Source: Spodoptera frugiperda
Taxonomy: Eukaryota; Arthropoda; Insecta; Lepidoptera; Noctuidae
Assembly (NCBI RefSeq): GCF_023101765.2
Contig: NC_064235.1
Location: 5,825,501 to 5,889,500 of the forward strand
Direction of reading: 5' to 3'
DNA length: 64,000 nucleotides
Position numbers and translations under genes: made by a program. The notes beneath the pieces are model-generated. The model was not told where the DNA came from and did no database searches. It saw nothing but the letters and a program-made list of their open reading frames with translations. Below are positions 1 to 12,800 of the stretch, in pieces (position 1 is the first letter of the stretch; each line of letters opens with the position of its first letter).

Positions 1-719
1 ATCTATCCATGTTCTAAATTTCATTGCGATCCCTTTAGCCGTTTTGACGTGATTGACTAACAAACATACTCATACGGTTTTGCTCATTTAGGTTTGGTTG
101 TTAGCCTACATGATCACTGCCGAACATGGGTGAAACACCGTCGTACTTCTTGACTCCCGGCTCATAATGGTTTACTCAGAATACCATCATCGTATGGTCA
201 GGAAATCTAACCCGCAACACATTGCACAGCAGCCACTCACCCAACCACTGCGCCAATCGTGCAGTAAACTGTAGTCCAGAACAGACATAAACCAGGATTC
301 ACAGCGACTTAACTTCAAAAGCGTTCACTAAAGGATTCCGTAACAAATTGTAGGAAATCCGAGATACAGCTCAAAGACAGCCAAATACTTTTGTATCATC
401 ACTACATAGTATAAAACAAAGTCGCTTTCTCTGTCCCTATGTCCCTTTGTACGCTTAAATGTTTAAAACTACGCAACGGATTTTGATGCGGTTTTTTTAA
501 TAGATAGAGTGATTCAAGAGTATAATACATGCATAATATATCACTATTGCATCCATGCGAAGCTGGGGTGGGTCGCTAGTTTAATATAAAATGTAATTAA
601 AATTGGTTGCCACCTGATTAAGCTCACTTAACACTTTGGCAATGCGTATAGATGTAGCATCGTTGTGCATTTCCTAACGCCTCTACCACGGGGAGTGCTC
701 TGAGGAATTGTTTGCTCTG

Positions 720-1010
720 AGGAATTGTTTGGTCTGATACCTGCCGCGTCTTTTCGCCATCGACCCACACGACAGCACTTCCATCCCCATCATATAGATG
801 GTTGGCAGGCCACAACTATGCGTTTCTCACGAAACTTTCTGCCTCGCACAGCAAAACTGTGGAATGAGCTGTCGTTGGCAGTATTTCCGAACCGATACGA
901 CCTTCAAACCTTCAAGAAAATATCGTATTTCTTTTTAAAAGGCCGGCAACGCACCTGTGGCGCTGATCGCTTACAATCATATTATTCTATAAAAAATATC
1001 ACATTATAAC
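720..1010 (+). mobile_element. LINE 3'-end fragment (non-LTR retrotransposon)
   Basis: Frame reads HPHHIDGWQATTMRFSRNFL, then PRTAKLWNELSLAVFPNRYD: the end of a non-LTR reverse transcriptase. Reversed copies at 24678-24957 and 41175-41360. Confidence 0.75.
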
Positions 1011-1261
1011 GTCTCCTTTTTGTACTGGCTTCATATTACGAATCTTAGTTATTAACATAACCAAAGATCCTAAGAATACTTTTAATTTGTTAATTGTATG
1101 TACAGACGACTTGTAAAACAAATGCCCGCTCTCTGTAGATATTTACCAGTAATTAATGAAAGGGGATTAGCTGAGACGGTCCTTATCTTTGCATTCCACG
1201 CACCGAGAGGTTATAATAAGATTTACAGAAGAAAAACATAGGGTCAACCGCCTTTTTGTTT

Positions 1262-1450
1262 GCCTGCTCTTCTGATTTATTTCGTTGCGGGATCCAAGAC
1301 AGTCATTCATGTCCCTGGGACGTTGGACTTCAGTGTTCCGGTGATTTCATGGTTGTATCTAGATGTTCTAGATGTTGATCTCTATGTAGATCCTGGTGCA
1401 CAGGAGTTGCAGCGGTATGGGAGGTTGTGGCGGGCTTGTCCCATATAATG
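1262..1450 (+). repeat. Repeat D copy
   Basis: Shares GATTTATTTCGTTGCGGGAT, CAGTGTTCCGGTG and GGAGTTGCAGCGGTATGGGA with 33781-33945, 40283-40450 and 62330-62480 (-). Confidence 0.75.
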
Positions 1451-2273
1451 CCTTTTTGTTTATTTAAAAGGGTAGACAATCGCATTTCTTTTTCATGGAA
1501 GCCAAACTCGTCTAGTGTTACTAATGGCTTACCCAATACCAAAAAAGGTAACCACTCTATGTATTTCCCCTCCTATTGCAATAAATAACATCTGTAAAGA
1601 TGTGACTATTTTTTGGGACAAATCCTCCACATCCTCTCAAAACTGCTGCAACTTCTGTTAGCCAAGATCTAAAAAGGAAAAGGCCTATTTCCCCCTTCCC
1701 AATCCAAGATTCCCCAACAAACCTCAAACACCTAACCCCCAAAAGGCTTGCAACGCACTTGTTTCAAGTGTCCATGGTCGGCGGCTATTGCTTACTGTCA
1801 GGTGCTTTGGTTGCTTACCGACGGCAGACGTATGTCTGCTCGTGTACCGGCTTATACCAAAAAAAGAAAAAAAAAACGACTTTTTGAGATTTTGACCTTG
1901 AATATTTATTTTTTGCAAAAGTGGTATCAATGGGGTTTTTTTTTAATTTTGTTTATAATTATGTACTTGACGGTTCTACCACTTTTCAGCGCTATACGAA
2001 TTATGTCTTTATAATATTAGTATAGAAGTGTGGACAATACACCTAACTAAAATATTGAGCACCCTGGGGGACTCTTCAAAAAATTTCCCAAAAAATTGAC
2101 GGCGTCATCATCCTCAACCAAAAGTTAACAATACTGCCGATCGAAACACAAAATTTGATTTTAATAAATTAAGCCGTGACACTGCTCTCAACCAATCCAA
2201 TAAAATAAGGATGATAATAAGCTACCACGATGCTTAATAACGCGGGAGAATAATGATTTGTTAAATAAAAGTT

Positions 2274-2540
2274 GACTGCCTCGTTGGTCGAGTGGTCGCA
2301 ACTGCGACTGCCGAACTGGGCAACAAATTACTGGGCTTTTTCAGATTTTCGAAAATTTCTCGGTAGTAGCACGGAGTCTGGAATTATGTCCAGGATGGCA
2401 ATAAGCTCACCCCCATTACATGGGACTTAAACACACAAAAATGGTGAAAAGTGGGTGTACATTGTATAGCGGCATTACGTGCCGTAATGTGCACCTCTGC
2501 CTACCCCTTCGGGGATAAAAGGCGTGAAGTTGTGTGTGTG
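2274..2540 (+). mobile_element. SINE B, near full length
   Basis: tRNA-like head (GACTGCCTCGTTGGTCGAGT), body with CACGGAGTCTGGAATT and a hairpin CATTACGTGCCGTAATG, tail GATAAAAGGCGTGA. Further copies: 5705-5897, 15563-15816 (-), 34956-35312, 41077-41165, 52014-52220, 60185-60330, 63655-63758. Confidence 0.8.
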
Positions 2541-3902
2541 TTAATAAGAGTTAAAGTTTTTTGAAGAAACACCCCCTACCTCACGACAGCGATGAGGATA
2601 TTTTTTTCCGTTGTAGTAAGCTACTCCCCACTTACTTATTTTGACATATTTATTTCATACCCTTTTTACCTTCCCCGTCTGTAATTGCCATCCGGAATCA
2701 TGACATGTCATGTGATATGACGACCTCAGAGCCCTCCATTTAGGGAGGTTACCCCGTTTCCTATATTTATAAACGGTGACAGCGAGACCCTATTTTTTGC
2801 TTCTTTGCTTGTTTGTCGTGAGATAATTTTTCTTGACTTTGGTTTTGATGTTGTGTAAATTTGACGTTCAAGAACGTTCAAAATATGTACATACTAGCTT
2901 CTGCCTTGGCTTCGTCCACGTTCCCTTGGGATAAAAACGTTTTGAACCAAAGACCTAATGGGTTGCCGGGGCTCCGGCTCGAAGAGCAATAGTAAGAACG
3001 GGGTGGTTTTTAGTCAGTAAGAGTCTGACACTCCCTCTTGTCCCACCCAGGGTGGGAGAAGTCGTTGGATGATTATCACCACATAAAAGCCCACTGCTAA
3101 GCAAAGGCCCCTTCTCGCACGGAGAAAGCTTAAGCATTAATCACTTGCTCAATGTGTGTTGGCGATTACAAACTTATAATTAGAAATTATAAGTATATTA
3201 GTCCTACTACATGGGACTTATAACACATATGGTGTAATGTGCACCTCTGTCTAACCCTTCAGGGATAAAAGGCGTGATATATATAGATACTAAAAACTAT
3301 TTCCCAAATCCCCATCTCAACTCCTCCAAGTTCAACTCCTTTTTTTCTCATTAATTTTTCTTGTATTTTTATTGAATTTAGTTTTGGTTTTCATAGTTAT
3401 GTATAATTTTGCAGGTATGTTTAATGCTTGTATGTATTTTATTTTAGTTTTACATTTTATTTAATATTTTCTTCTTATCTGAAAATACTGTCATCGTTAT
3501 GTTGTCCTACAGTGCATGTTATGCATTTAAATTAATTATTACGTAAGTGCTTAGATATACTTAAGTCTTAATGTAACAACTTCTGGTTGTCCAAATGAAT
3601 AAATAAATAAATCCTATTTCAAGTCACATAAACAGAAACTAAACCCCCAACTAAACGGTGACGCAACCTCTTTCAGAACCTCTTTCGGAGTGCCAAACGT
3701 TGTATTTTCAGTTCACTCATTCTAAAAGACACGGGTACAATTACAAAGAATAAAGGCGACGCCAAGACCGGCTCACACTTGACCTTTTTTCCGAAATACG
3801 ATCCTTTAACACTCCACTTTCCGATATTGTTGTGTTAGAGTAGTGTTGGGGTGGTATCGATGGTTTTTGTCGATAGTACATATTAATACGTAGATTATTT
3901 TA

Positions 3903-4135
3903 AGATGCCGGAGGCTCAACAATCATCCAGTGTCTTCTCCCGCATTGGGCGAAGGGAGTGTTAAACTTTTACTGGCTAAACCAGTAGTTGGAACATATTA
4001 CTGTATAAAATTGTAGACCACACTGCACACTATGGATGCAATAAAGTGATTTGATTTGATTTGAAAACCACCCCGTTCCTACTCCTGCTTTTCGAGCCGG
4101 AGCCCCGGTAAACTAGCTAGATAGTCCGCAGCTCC
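3903..4135 (-). repeat. Repeat E copy split by a short retroposed tail
   Basis: Between the two halves lies sequence ending GCAATAAAGTGATTTGATTT GATTT, like a polyadenylated retroposon 3' end. Confidence 0.6.
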
Positions 4136-6322
4136 GGATTCATACTTCTTACACTCATCAATCTCATGCATACTCAAAGCTACAATAGCCAAATTATTGG
4201 TACCGTATGCTATGTTTTGGTCAGTAATTGACATGAGTAAATAAACTTTAATAAAAGGCTTTTTATGTAGTTGTAACTAAAATGTGTATTTATATTTTTT
4301 AATATCCGACCGGCCAGCTTTTTTTAAATGTTGCCCCACACTCGGATTTTTTCCTGCGTTGTGGATGCGTTTATAAACATCAACAATTTGTGGATCACAC
4401 AAATATTTGCTCCGTACGGGAATCAAACCCACTACCACCATCATTACAGCTCATCATTTATTTATGTCTACATTTAGTTTAATTTTATCGATACATTCAT
4501 CCATCGAGCACCCCCCAACACTAGCCCCAGCACTGATTGATGGAGGATCGGGGTTCGAAAACATTAATACTACACAACCAACTCGCTACAGCCGGCACAA
4601 ATTGATTTTATTTATTTTGTAATTTTGCTCCGGGAGAGAATTTTGACAAATATTTAATACTGATTTTGCTTGCGTTGTGTGAGTGAGGTTGCCGGAGGCT
4701 CAATTACCTCCCTTCCCAATCTTCCCAATCCTCGATTTTCCAACAACCCTTAAATTGCTATTCCTGAAAAGGCAACGCACTTGTAACGCGTTTTCTTTTT
4801 TAAAGTTATTAAGTTGTCTATTTTCCAAACTTCTCAATTTAAAATCTAAAGTCTGCACTATGTTTCGCCTTCCAGTGCTTTTCCACGAGAGATATGCTAT
4901 GCTACGTTGCTGTGGATGTGTTTGGCTTCCACCGATCTTGTTCGTTTCCACACATAGCTTAGCACTGGTGGAAACGGACTCAGCTAAGCTATGTTTCTTA
5001 TATGGAAAGATGCGTGCTATGGATGGTTTTCCTACTATCGATACATCGCATACTCGAGCTGCGTATCTTCCTCGCACAGCTATCAGTGGAAACGGTCACA
5101 TAGTTTCACAGCTTAGCTATTACATCTTAGTAGCATAACTACATAGCACATCTCTGGTGGAAAAGCACCATAATTCAGTATATACAAAATTAAATATTGT
5201 ATTTTAATTTTAAAACCTCTAAGAAATATCGAAATAAGAGATATTATATTCAAGCAATATAATAAACCATTCCATTTTCAATCTAATATTAACTAAAATA
5301 AGGTATATAATAGAATAAGAGTTAGAAAGCATTAGCGTAATTTCTTTTCTCTGTCTATACATTTTAATAAAGACGATGTAATGTAAACCTTAATTGTTTG
5401 AAGTCAAGGTTCGTTTTACATTGTCGATCATTATTTCTGCTCCTTTCAATTAGATTATTCTAGATGTACAAAGTACTGGTTTAATATAATAATATAAGTC
5501 AACGACTTTTATTCACCAAGGGGATAGGCAGAGGTGACTGCACGGTTGGCGCGGTGGCTGGGCAATTGGCTGCCGTGCAACGTGTAGCGGGTTCGATTCC
5601 CGCACGGAGCAACTCTTTGTGTGATCCACTAATAATTGATATATCCTTACCCAAATAATAACGAACTACATACACAGTTTATAATAAATGTTTGCGGACT
5701 TACTGCAAAATTTCTCAGTAGTAGCACGGAGTCTGAAATTGTGTCCAGTATATAGCAATAGGCTCACCCCTATTACATGGGACTTATAACACAAATGGTG
5801 AAAAGTGGGTGTACATTGTATAGCGGCAATACGTGCCGTAAAATAATGTGCACCTCTGCCTATCCTTTCGGGGATAAAAAGGCGTGACGTTGTGACGTAG
5901 TATTTAATTCACTCTCTTTAAAATACATAAGACAGTAAAATAGAGCCCGTTACAATAAAATACGATATCTTGTCATACCACACTATAATGTATCTTAAGT
6001 ACCCACCATTAAGCATATAATGGGTTGTAAACAGCTTGCTCCGTCCCATAAAGATACCAGCGTACGTGTGTCACTGGACAGTGAACCTCGCTACTATCAG
6101 TTGACTGGACAATTACTACCTACGGCGTAGCAATCGTAGCTGCTACGTGCTACGCGTGCTACGAAATTGTAGTTTGTAGTAAAGTATTATTTCTATTAAT
6201 GACTAGCTGTTGCCTGTGACTTTGTCCGCGTAGAATAATAACTTCTAATATAATTTGGGTTTTCATTTTTTTTTCTAAAATAAATGTAGCTTAAGATATT
6301 CCTTGAACATAACTCAACTTTA

Positions 6323-6610
6323 GTGTGGGAGAGCCATGCTTCGGCACGAATGGGCCGGCTCGACCGGAGTGATACCACGGCCTCACAGAAAACCGACGTA
6401 AAATAACGCTTGCGTTGTGTAAGTGAGGTTACCGGGAGCCCAATTCCCTTCTTCCCAAGCTTCCCAGTCCCCGATTGCCCAACAAACCTTTTATTGCTAA
6501 CCCCAAAAAGCCGGCAACGCACTTGTAACGCCTCTGGTGTTTTAAGTGTTCATGATTGCTTACCATCAGGTGATACATCTGCTCGAGTACCGGCCATGCT
6601 CCATAAAAAA
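6323..6610 (+). repeat. Repeat A copy
   Basis: About 300-bp family starting GTGTGGGAGAGCCATGCTTC and ending ACCGGCTTATACCATAAAA, close to SINEs or LINE 3' ends of moths. More than 15 copies here, including 1684-1870, 4676-4790, 9841-10093, 13935-14231, 15130-15245 (-), 59627-59812 and 60595-60705. Confidence 0.8.
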
Positions 6611-6711
6611 AACTTGGTAACTATTTACGCTACGGTGTCCGCTTGCCATCAGGGCAACCTTAAAGATTATTAATAACTACGACTACTATAAAATTATTTC
6701 TTTGTTCTCAG

Positions 6712-6885
6712 ATCACACAAGCTGAAGTCCTTTTGGTTCAGCATATCGGACGAATCGCTGCCGGCTCTAGACTTCTTGTCAGCGGCGCTGTTATCAGCCG
6801 AGTATGAGAGGGCGCTGGGCAGAGCGCTCGCCATGCCCGAGTGCCGACTTATACCTTTTTTCGGGGCCTTTTTACGGGAACTAAG
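6712..6885 (+). CDS. PLCE1: PLCE exon 1 in window: RasGEF domain part
   Basis: After acceptor TTCTCAG the frame reads SHKLKSFWFSIS and later CRLIPFFGAFLREL, which resembles the CDC25-type RasGEF core of PLC epsilon. It starts with the last base of a split codon and ends in phase 2 at AG|gtgag. Upstream exons must lie beyond the window's left edge, since no earlier exon is visible. Confidence 0.9.
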
Positions 6886-9800
6886 GTGAGTTTTAGTTTC
6901 TGCTTATTTATATACTAGTTGCATCACCGGGTTTCGCTTGCTGTTTGATTCATATTGGTCATAACATGACGTTTTAGAGGTCATAGCCTCTTTCATTAAA
7001 TGCACTATCCAATTTCTACTACTATTATCCAACAAAAAAATAATTATTCAAACCGGACTTTTATTTAATGACGGGAGGAAGCCTTCAAAAGGCCTTTGGG
7101 GGAGAAAGACTTTGGGATTTTTACCGCACTAAAACAGCCCCGGTGGCCACTTTCAGCATCGATAAGGCGCACTGAGTCCTATTATTAGACCTGCTCTGGA
7201 GCCCCTATAGTGCAACGCCTGTTAGGGCACATCCCTAGGGAGACATGTGTCTCCCATAGGCCTCGCTGTGCAAGTTACACTGTCTTCCCTGAGGCCGCTG
7301 GATGAGCACCAACTTGTCATACAAGTTAATATTATTACCACTGAAAAACTGAAACAGATTATCATTAATAAAATTTCATGTGACTTCGTGAATTAATTAC
7401 AGAATTGCTTTCACACAACCTATCTGTAAATTACTAATTAAAAATTAATGTTCTATGGAGTTGATAATACCTATATTTTAACCATCTTTTTACTGGACTG
7501 CAAGCAGAGTATTGTTAGTCGAGTCAATGTCCAAGGCCAAAGCATTTGTTTCTCCTGGCTGCACGGTTGGGACGGTGGGCTAGGTAACTGGCTGCCGTGC
7601 AACGTGTAGCAGATTCGATTCCCGCACGGAACAACTCTTTTTGTGATCCACAAATTGTTGTTTCGGGTCTGGGTGTCATGTACATATGAAAGTGTATGTT
7701 TGTATACGCACCAACGTTACAATAGAAAATCTTAAAAAAAAAGTTGCCCCACGACAACTTTTTTTTTTTTAATATTCCGGGTTTGAGTGTCATGTATACC
7801 TATGTGAATTTGTACGTTTGTAAATGTACCCAATGTACTGTTGATGTAGACCTAAAATAGTATATATTGAGACTAAATAAAAACAAGTATATTTTTTCAT
7901 ATTAATTCTATTGCATTTCTGTCAAAATCTTGATCGATCTAGATATTATTATTTTGAATTAAAACTTTATTGTAATATTTTGCCCATAATTATTTCCTGT
8001 AAGCGATAATTTCACCCGTACGTGGCATTAACAACTCTGTACAAATACGATCCGTCCTCATTTCGCTTCATTGGCAGTGTATGTTGTTTTTTAATTACAC
8101 AAGCTACCGAAATGGTTTTTACATACGTACAAACATATTACCTATATAATATACAAGCAGTTACCCGCGACTTCATACAATAATGAAGTTGGGCTTTTGA
8201 ATTATTTGAATTTTCTTCACTGTAAACCTCACGGAGCCCGAGACCTTTCCAACGAATGCAAAATCGTGGAAATCGGTTCTGGAATTATAGCGTCAGGAAG
8301 GATATTACGACTTATTTTTATATTATACCTATAGATGTACTAGTTATGTATTAAATAGGTCGAGCCGGAGCATGACCCTCCTACACTTTTTTTTTGAGGG
8401 GGAAAAATCACCTAATGACTTCTCTCGCCTTGGGCGAGCTGAGAGGAAGTGTCAGACTTACTGACTAAAAACCACCCCGTTCCTACTCCTGCTTTTCGAA
8501 CCGGAGCCCCGGTAAACCCGCTAGGTAGTCCGTAGCTCCGGATCAAGCATTAGCCTTACTGGGCCCCATCTATGGTGGTTTGATTGCTCTTTGAGGCGCC
8601 GTACGCACGGGTCTGGTTTTGATCGGGCGGCGGGCTACCGTTGCTCACCGTCCGCAATTACGGTGGCCGGAGATCGTCTCGCCATCCCCGACGCTCGGAG
8701 TGACTCTCGTGATGGCTGGGGCGTGAGGAGGTTCGTTCCCTTACGCGTCCCGCCTCCTCTTTATGACTACTTCGTAGAAGGAGGAGATGTCATCCCAGTC
8801 CCACTATCCCACATTTACGGTTCAATTTAGTGGTGATGACCATCTAAATAGAATATAACCTATTTCTTTATTCTTCCTCAGAGAAATCCTCGCTGCCTCA
8901 CCTTCTCTGACGGGCAGTCACTCAGTAGGAGGGACGCCGACTCACAGAAGAGAGTTCAAAAGGGATTCTATGAAAGATGACAGGTAAATATACATAATTA
9001 TATACAATTATTTAAATATTATTATTTTAAATAATAACTCGGCAGACGAACAGTTTACTCACCTGATGGTAAGCAATTAGCTGCCCATGGACACCCGCAA
9101 CGCTTAAGGAGTACAAGTTGGATGTCTGTACACCGGATACTTGATGCCTGTACATGGCTGGGATACAGAGTGGGGATTGGAGATTGGGAATTGGATATTG
9201 GGAATTTAGAATGGGCTCGGGGTTTGGAATGGGGAATGAGGATTAGGATTTAGAAAGAGATTGGGTGTTTGAATTTGGGTGTTGAAGGCGGGGGATTGGG
9301 GTTTGGGGATTGAGGATTGAGGAATAATTATTTAGGTTTGGGGATTGGGGATTAATTACTGAACCGGATTAGTAACTATAAATAATCTAGTTTTAAATGG
9401 CAGACACCCCCTAAAATATAATTAAAACACAATTAATTAAACAATCTTCTATCTCTTTCTCCAGAGGGTCATTAAAAAGGGACACAAGAAGAGAGAGTGG
9501 GAAACGAATGGACCAGAGTACAACCACGAGCCCTCTGAGGGACAGCTGTAAGAGGGACTCAAGATTAACGGACTCTAATAAACAAGTGGTAAGTTGTCTT
9601 ATGGCTGTTAGAATAAGGTTTACTTTTCATTGTCATGTGCTAGAGTACATATTTTTTTAAATATGTATTTATGTTGGGCAGCCTCGTTGGTTGAATTGTC
9701 ATACGACTGTTGATGGTCTCTGGTTCGATTCCTGAGCCAAATATTTTTTTTTTTCGTTAATGTCACTGCCTTCTTATTTACTGACTGACTCTAAAAGAGC

Positions 9801-12800
9801 TGGTGTACAGCAAAAGGCTCAATCGTCCCCCATCACATGGAACGGCTCGACCGGAGTGATACCACGGCCTCACGGAAAACCGATGTGAAACAACGCTTGC
9901 GTTGTGTTTCGTTGTATGAGTGAGGTTACCGGAGGCCCAATCACCCCCTACCCAATCTTCCCAATCCCCGATTCCCCAACAACCCTTTAATTCCTAACCC
10001 CCAAAAGACCGGCAACGAACTTGCAACGCCTGATTGCTTACCATCAGGTTATGGAGCCGTCTGATCGTGTACCCGCTTAAAAAATAAAAAAGAAAAGCTT
10101 CAAATATGCACCTCTACCTATCCCTAAATCGTATTAACAATATTACACTTTTATTGTAACTTTCGTGAGACATACTAAATTAATTATTATGTTATCGGCT
10201 TACTCACGTAACTGTTTGATGAGGAACTTGACTAGTTTCTAGTAGCAGCGCGACAATCGCCGCGTCGTGTGTCGTGGAATGCTGCTCATGAATATAAGTC
10301 TCTAGCATGGCTTGAAACTAGTCGAGTTCCTCGTTAAACAGTTACGTAAGCCGATAACATAACACAATACACTCGATTAATCGGCTCCCGGTTATACGGA
10401 TTCGCGATTATCCGGACTACCGACTCATTATATTAAAATTACCTACAAGTCGAATTTATGCAACGTAACGTACATGTATATATGTATGTAATCTAAGAAG
10501 ATGTATCTCATAATAATTATTAATAAACATTGATTTTCATTTATTTCCGCGTCTGTCTGAATATCATGTCAGAAATCGTCGTAAAAATAACATTTGCATT
10601 CATCCCTCTAGAACTGCATTGTTGCACAAAAGCATAATATGTTTGGGTCCTAAAGTTTATAATAAAATACCTAAATCCATACAAGTGCTAAATTTAAATT
10701 TGTTTAAAACTAAACTTAAAAAATTGTTATTCAAGAAATGTTATTATAGCTTAGAAGATTTTTTAAATGATAACCTAGATTTTTAATTATTGATATTTTT
10801 TTAATAGTTTTGTAATATAATTTAATAATATAATAATTCTTATTAATTTCTAACTTTGTTGTTTATGATTACATTGCCATATATTGTGATAACTTATTGT
10901 TAGATTATCTTCCATTGTTTTGTTTATTTAAGTTTAATAATTTTATATAATTCTTTGTATGATTAAGAATTAAAATTACAAATATTTGCACGCCTAGACG
11001 GCATAACATGTAGCTCATACCTATTGTACCACCATTGCATGTATTTCCTATGTGTAATATCACTCATGTTAATGCAAATAAAAATATCTTTATCTTTATC
11101 TTTATCTTTATCTTTATATATGTTTGTTGTTTTTAATAAATACATAATATCGTATGTACAACATAATATGTATGCATAAAAATTCGCTTTTCTTCGTAAA
11201 TTCGATTATCCGGATTTTCGTTTATCCGAATGCCTAACGACAATAATTAGTCCGCTTAATGGAGTTTCTACTGCAATTAAATATCACACTTCCTTTCCAG
11301 TACATAGCCTCATTTGACGAGGAAGGTGAACACACTCCAGGCTGGAGACGGGTAGGACCTGAGGGTCTGGTGAACCTGGAGAAGGTGTACCGGACACAAG
11401 CCGTGATGGATCACATAGCCAGCTTCCACCAGCACCATTATGCGCTAGCGAGGAGCAATGCGCCCATTTTCGGTGATTTCCTAAGGTGATATTTTTTGGT
11501 TAAAATTTTGTTTGTTGAAATTTGTGATTGGTGAAGTGTGATGTGGAATCAGTATTGATATTATGTTTTGTCATCATTTTGATTATTGAATGTGTAAGTT
11601 TTTAAACTGAAATGGTCACTAACACTAACATTAGAACTTGAGACGGGATATTTACCATGTTTATTTATGTCTATGAGTTATTGATATTGAATATAACACA
11701 ATTAAAAAAAATACACAATTACCTCCTACGTCTGTCAGTTGGACAAACAGCTACTGCGCAACGCATTGTAGGTTCGAGTAACAAAAGGAATAGTATTTTG
11801 GGTCTTTCCCAAACATTTCAATAAAAAAAATATATATATATAAAAGATACTTTTTGGTCTCCAATGATAATTCGGTCCGGAGCTGCGGACTGCCTAGCGG
11901 ATTGCCGGGACTCCGGTTCGAAAATCAGAAGTAGGAACGGGGTAGTTTTTAGTCAGTAAGAGTCTGACACTCCCTCTCGCCTAGAAGTCATTGGATGATT
12001 TATCCCCCTCAAAAAAAGGACCTGCGCCAAAAAATCTAAAAACAGAAAAATCACACCCACCCAATATTTCACCACTATCACAGCCTAACTCCAATTTCTG
12101 TCCCTCAGAGCAGCAATGCTAACGTGCGAGGAGCCAGTCTTCTCCCACTCCTCATCCAAAACGAACGGAGACTTCGAGAATGAGGCCCTATACGAGCTGG
12201 AAGGTACAGGGTACTGTCCTGTCCAGCCTCTGCCACATGACCATGGAGTCACCATGTTCCCACTGGCACCACAGAATGGGGAGCGGATGGATCGACATAT
12301 TTTGCAGGTGGGTTTTATATGTTTCTTTAATTATAATAACTATCGATGCTTTACTCTGTTGATCTAGACACACGGCAGTGTGTCCGCCAAGTTCGAGCAA
12401 AAAACCGACACACCGGCCGTGGGTTATATTACACGAACCATTTCGGGCCAAGTTCGACCCACCTATAACTCAAAATCTATTTTATCTACGCATATGAAAT
12501 TTCTAGTATCTGTCGAGATCTACTTACTTATCTAAAATACAAAATTTCATTAATGTACCTATTGTAGGTCTTGAGATATTGACGTCAGAAAATCGCTATT
12601 TTTACTATACACTCACTGACTGACTCACTCACTCATCAAAAACCTAGACCACTTCCAATGGTCGTATTGACTTGAAATTTGGCATGGAGGTAGGTCTTTA
12701 GGTCAAGGTAAAGGAAAAAATCTGAAAATGGCCAAGTGTGAGTCGGTTTTAAAAATAATGAAGGTGTAAATTCATACCCCTAAGGAACTAAAACAAAAAA

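Larger units (their letters stand above)
1..6711. other. Upstream intron or flank, repeats only
   Basis: No exon recognised. It contains a LINE 3' end, copies of repeats A, B, C, D and E, a MITE, and AT-rich unassigned DNA (for example 3280-3900 and 5170-5530). Since exon 1 in the window starts in mid-codon, this is probably part of a PLCE intron. Confidence 0.6.

Noticed and set aside
4683..5138. 151-codon ORF
   Set aside because: It runs across a repeat A fragment and MITE G, both present many times in other frames.
8591..8830. 79-codon GC-rich ORF just upstream of PLC exon 2
   Set aside because: No similarity I recognise; looks like part of a dispersed repeat and lacks splice sites.
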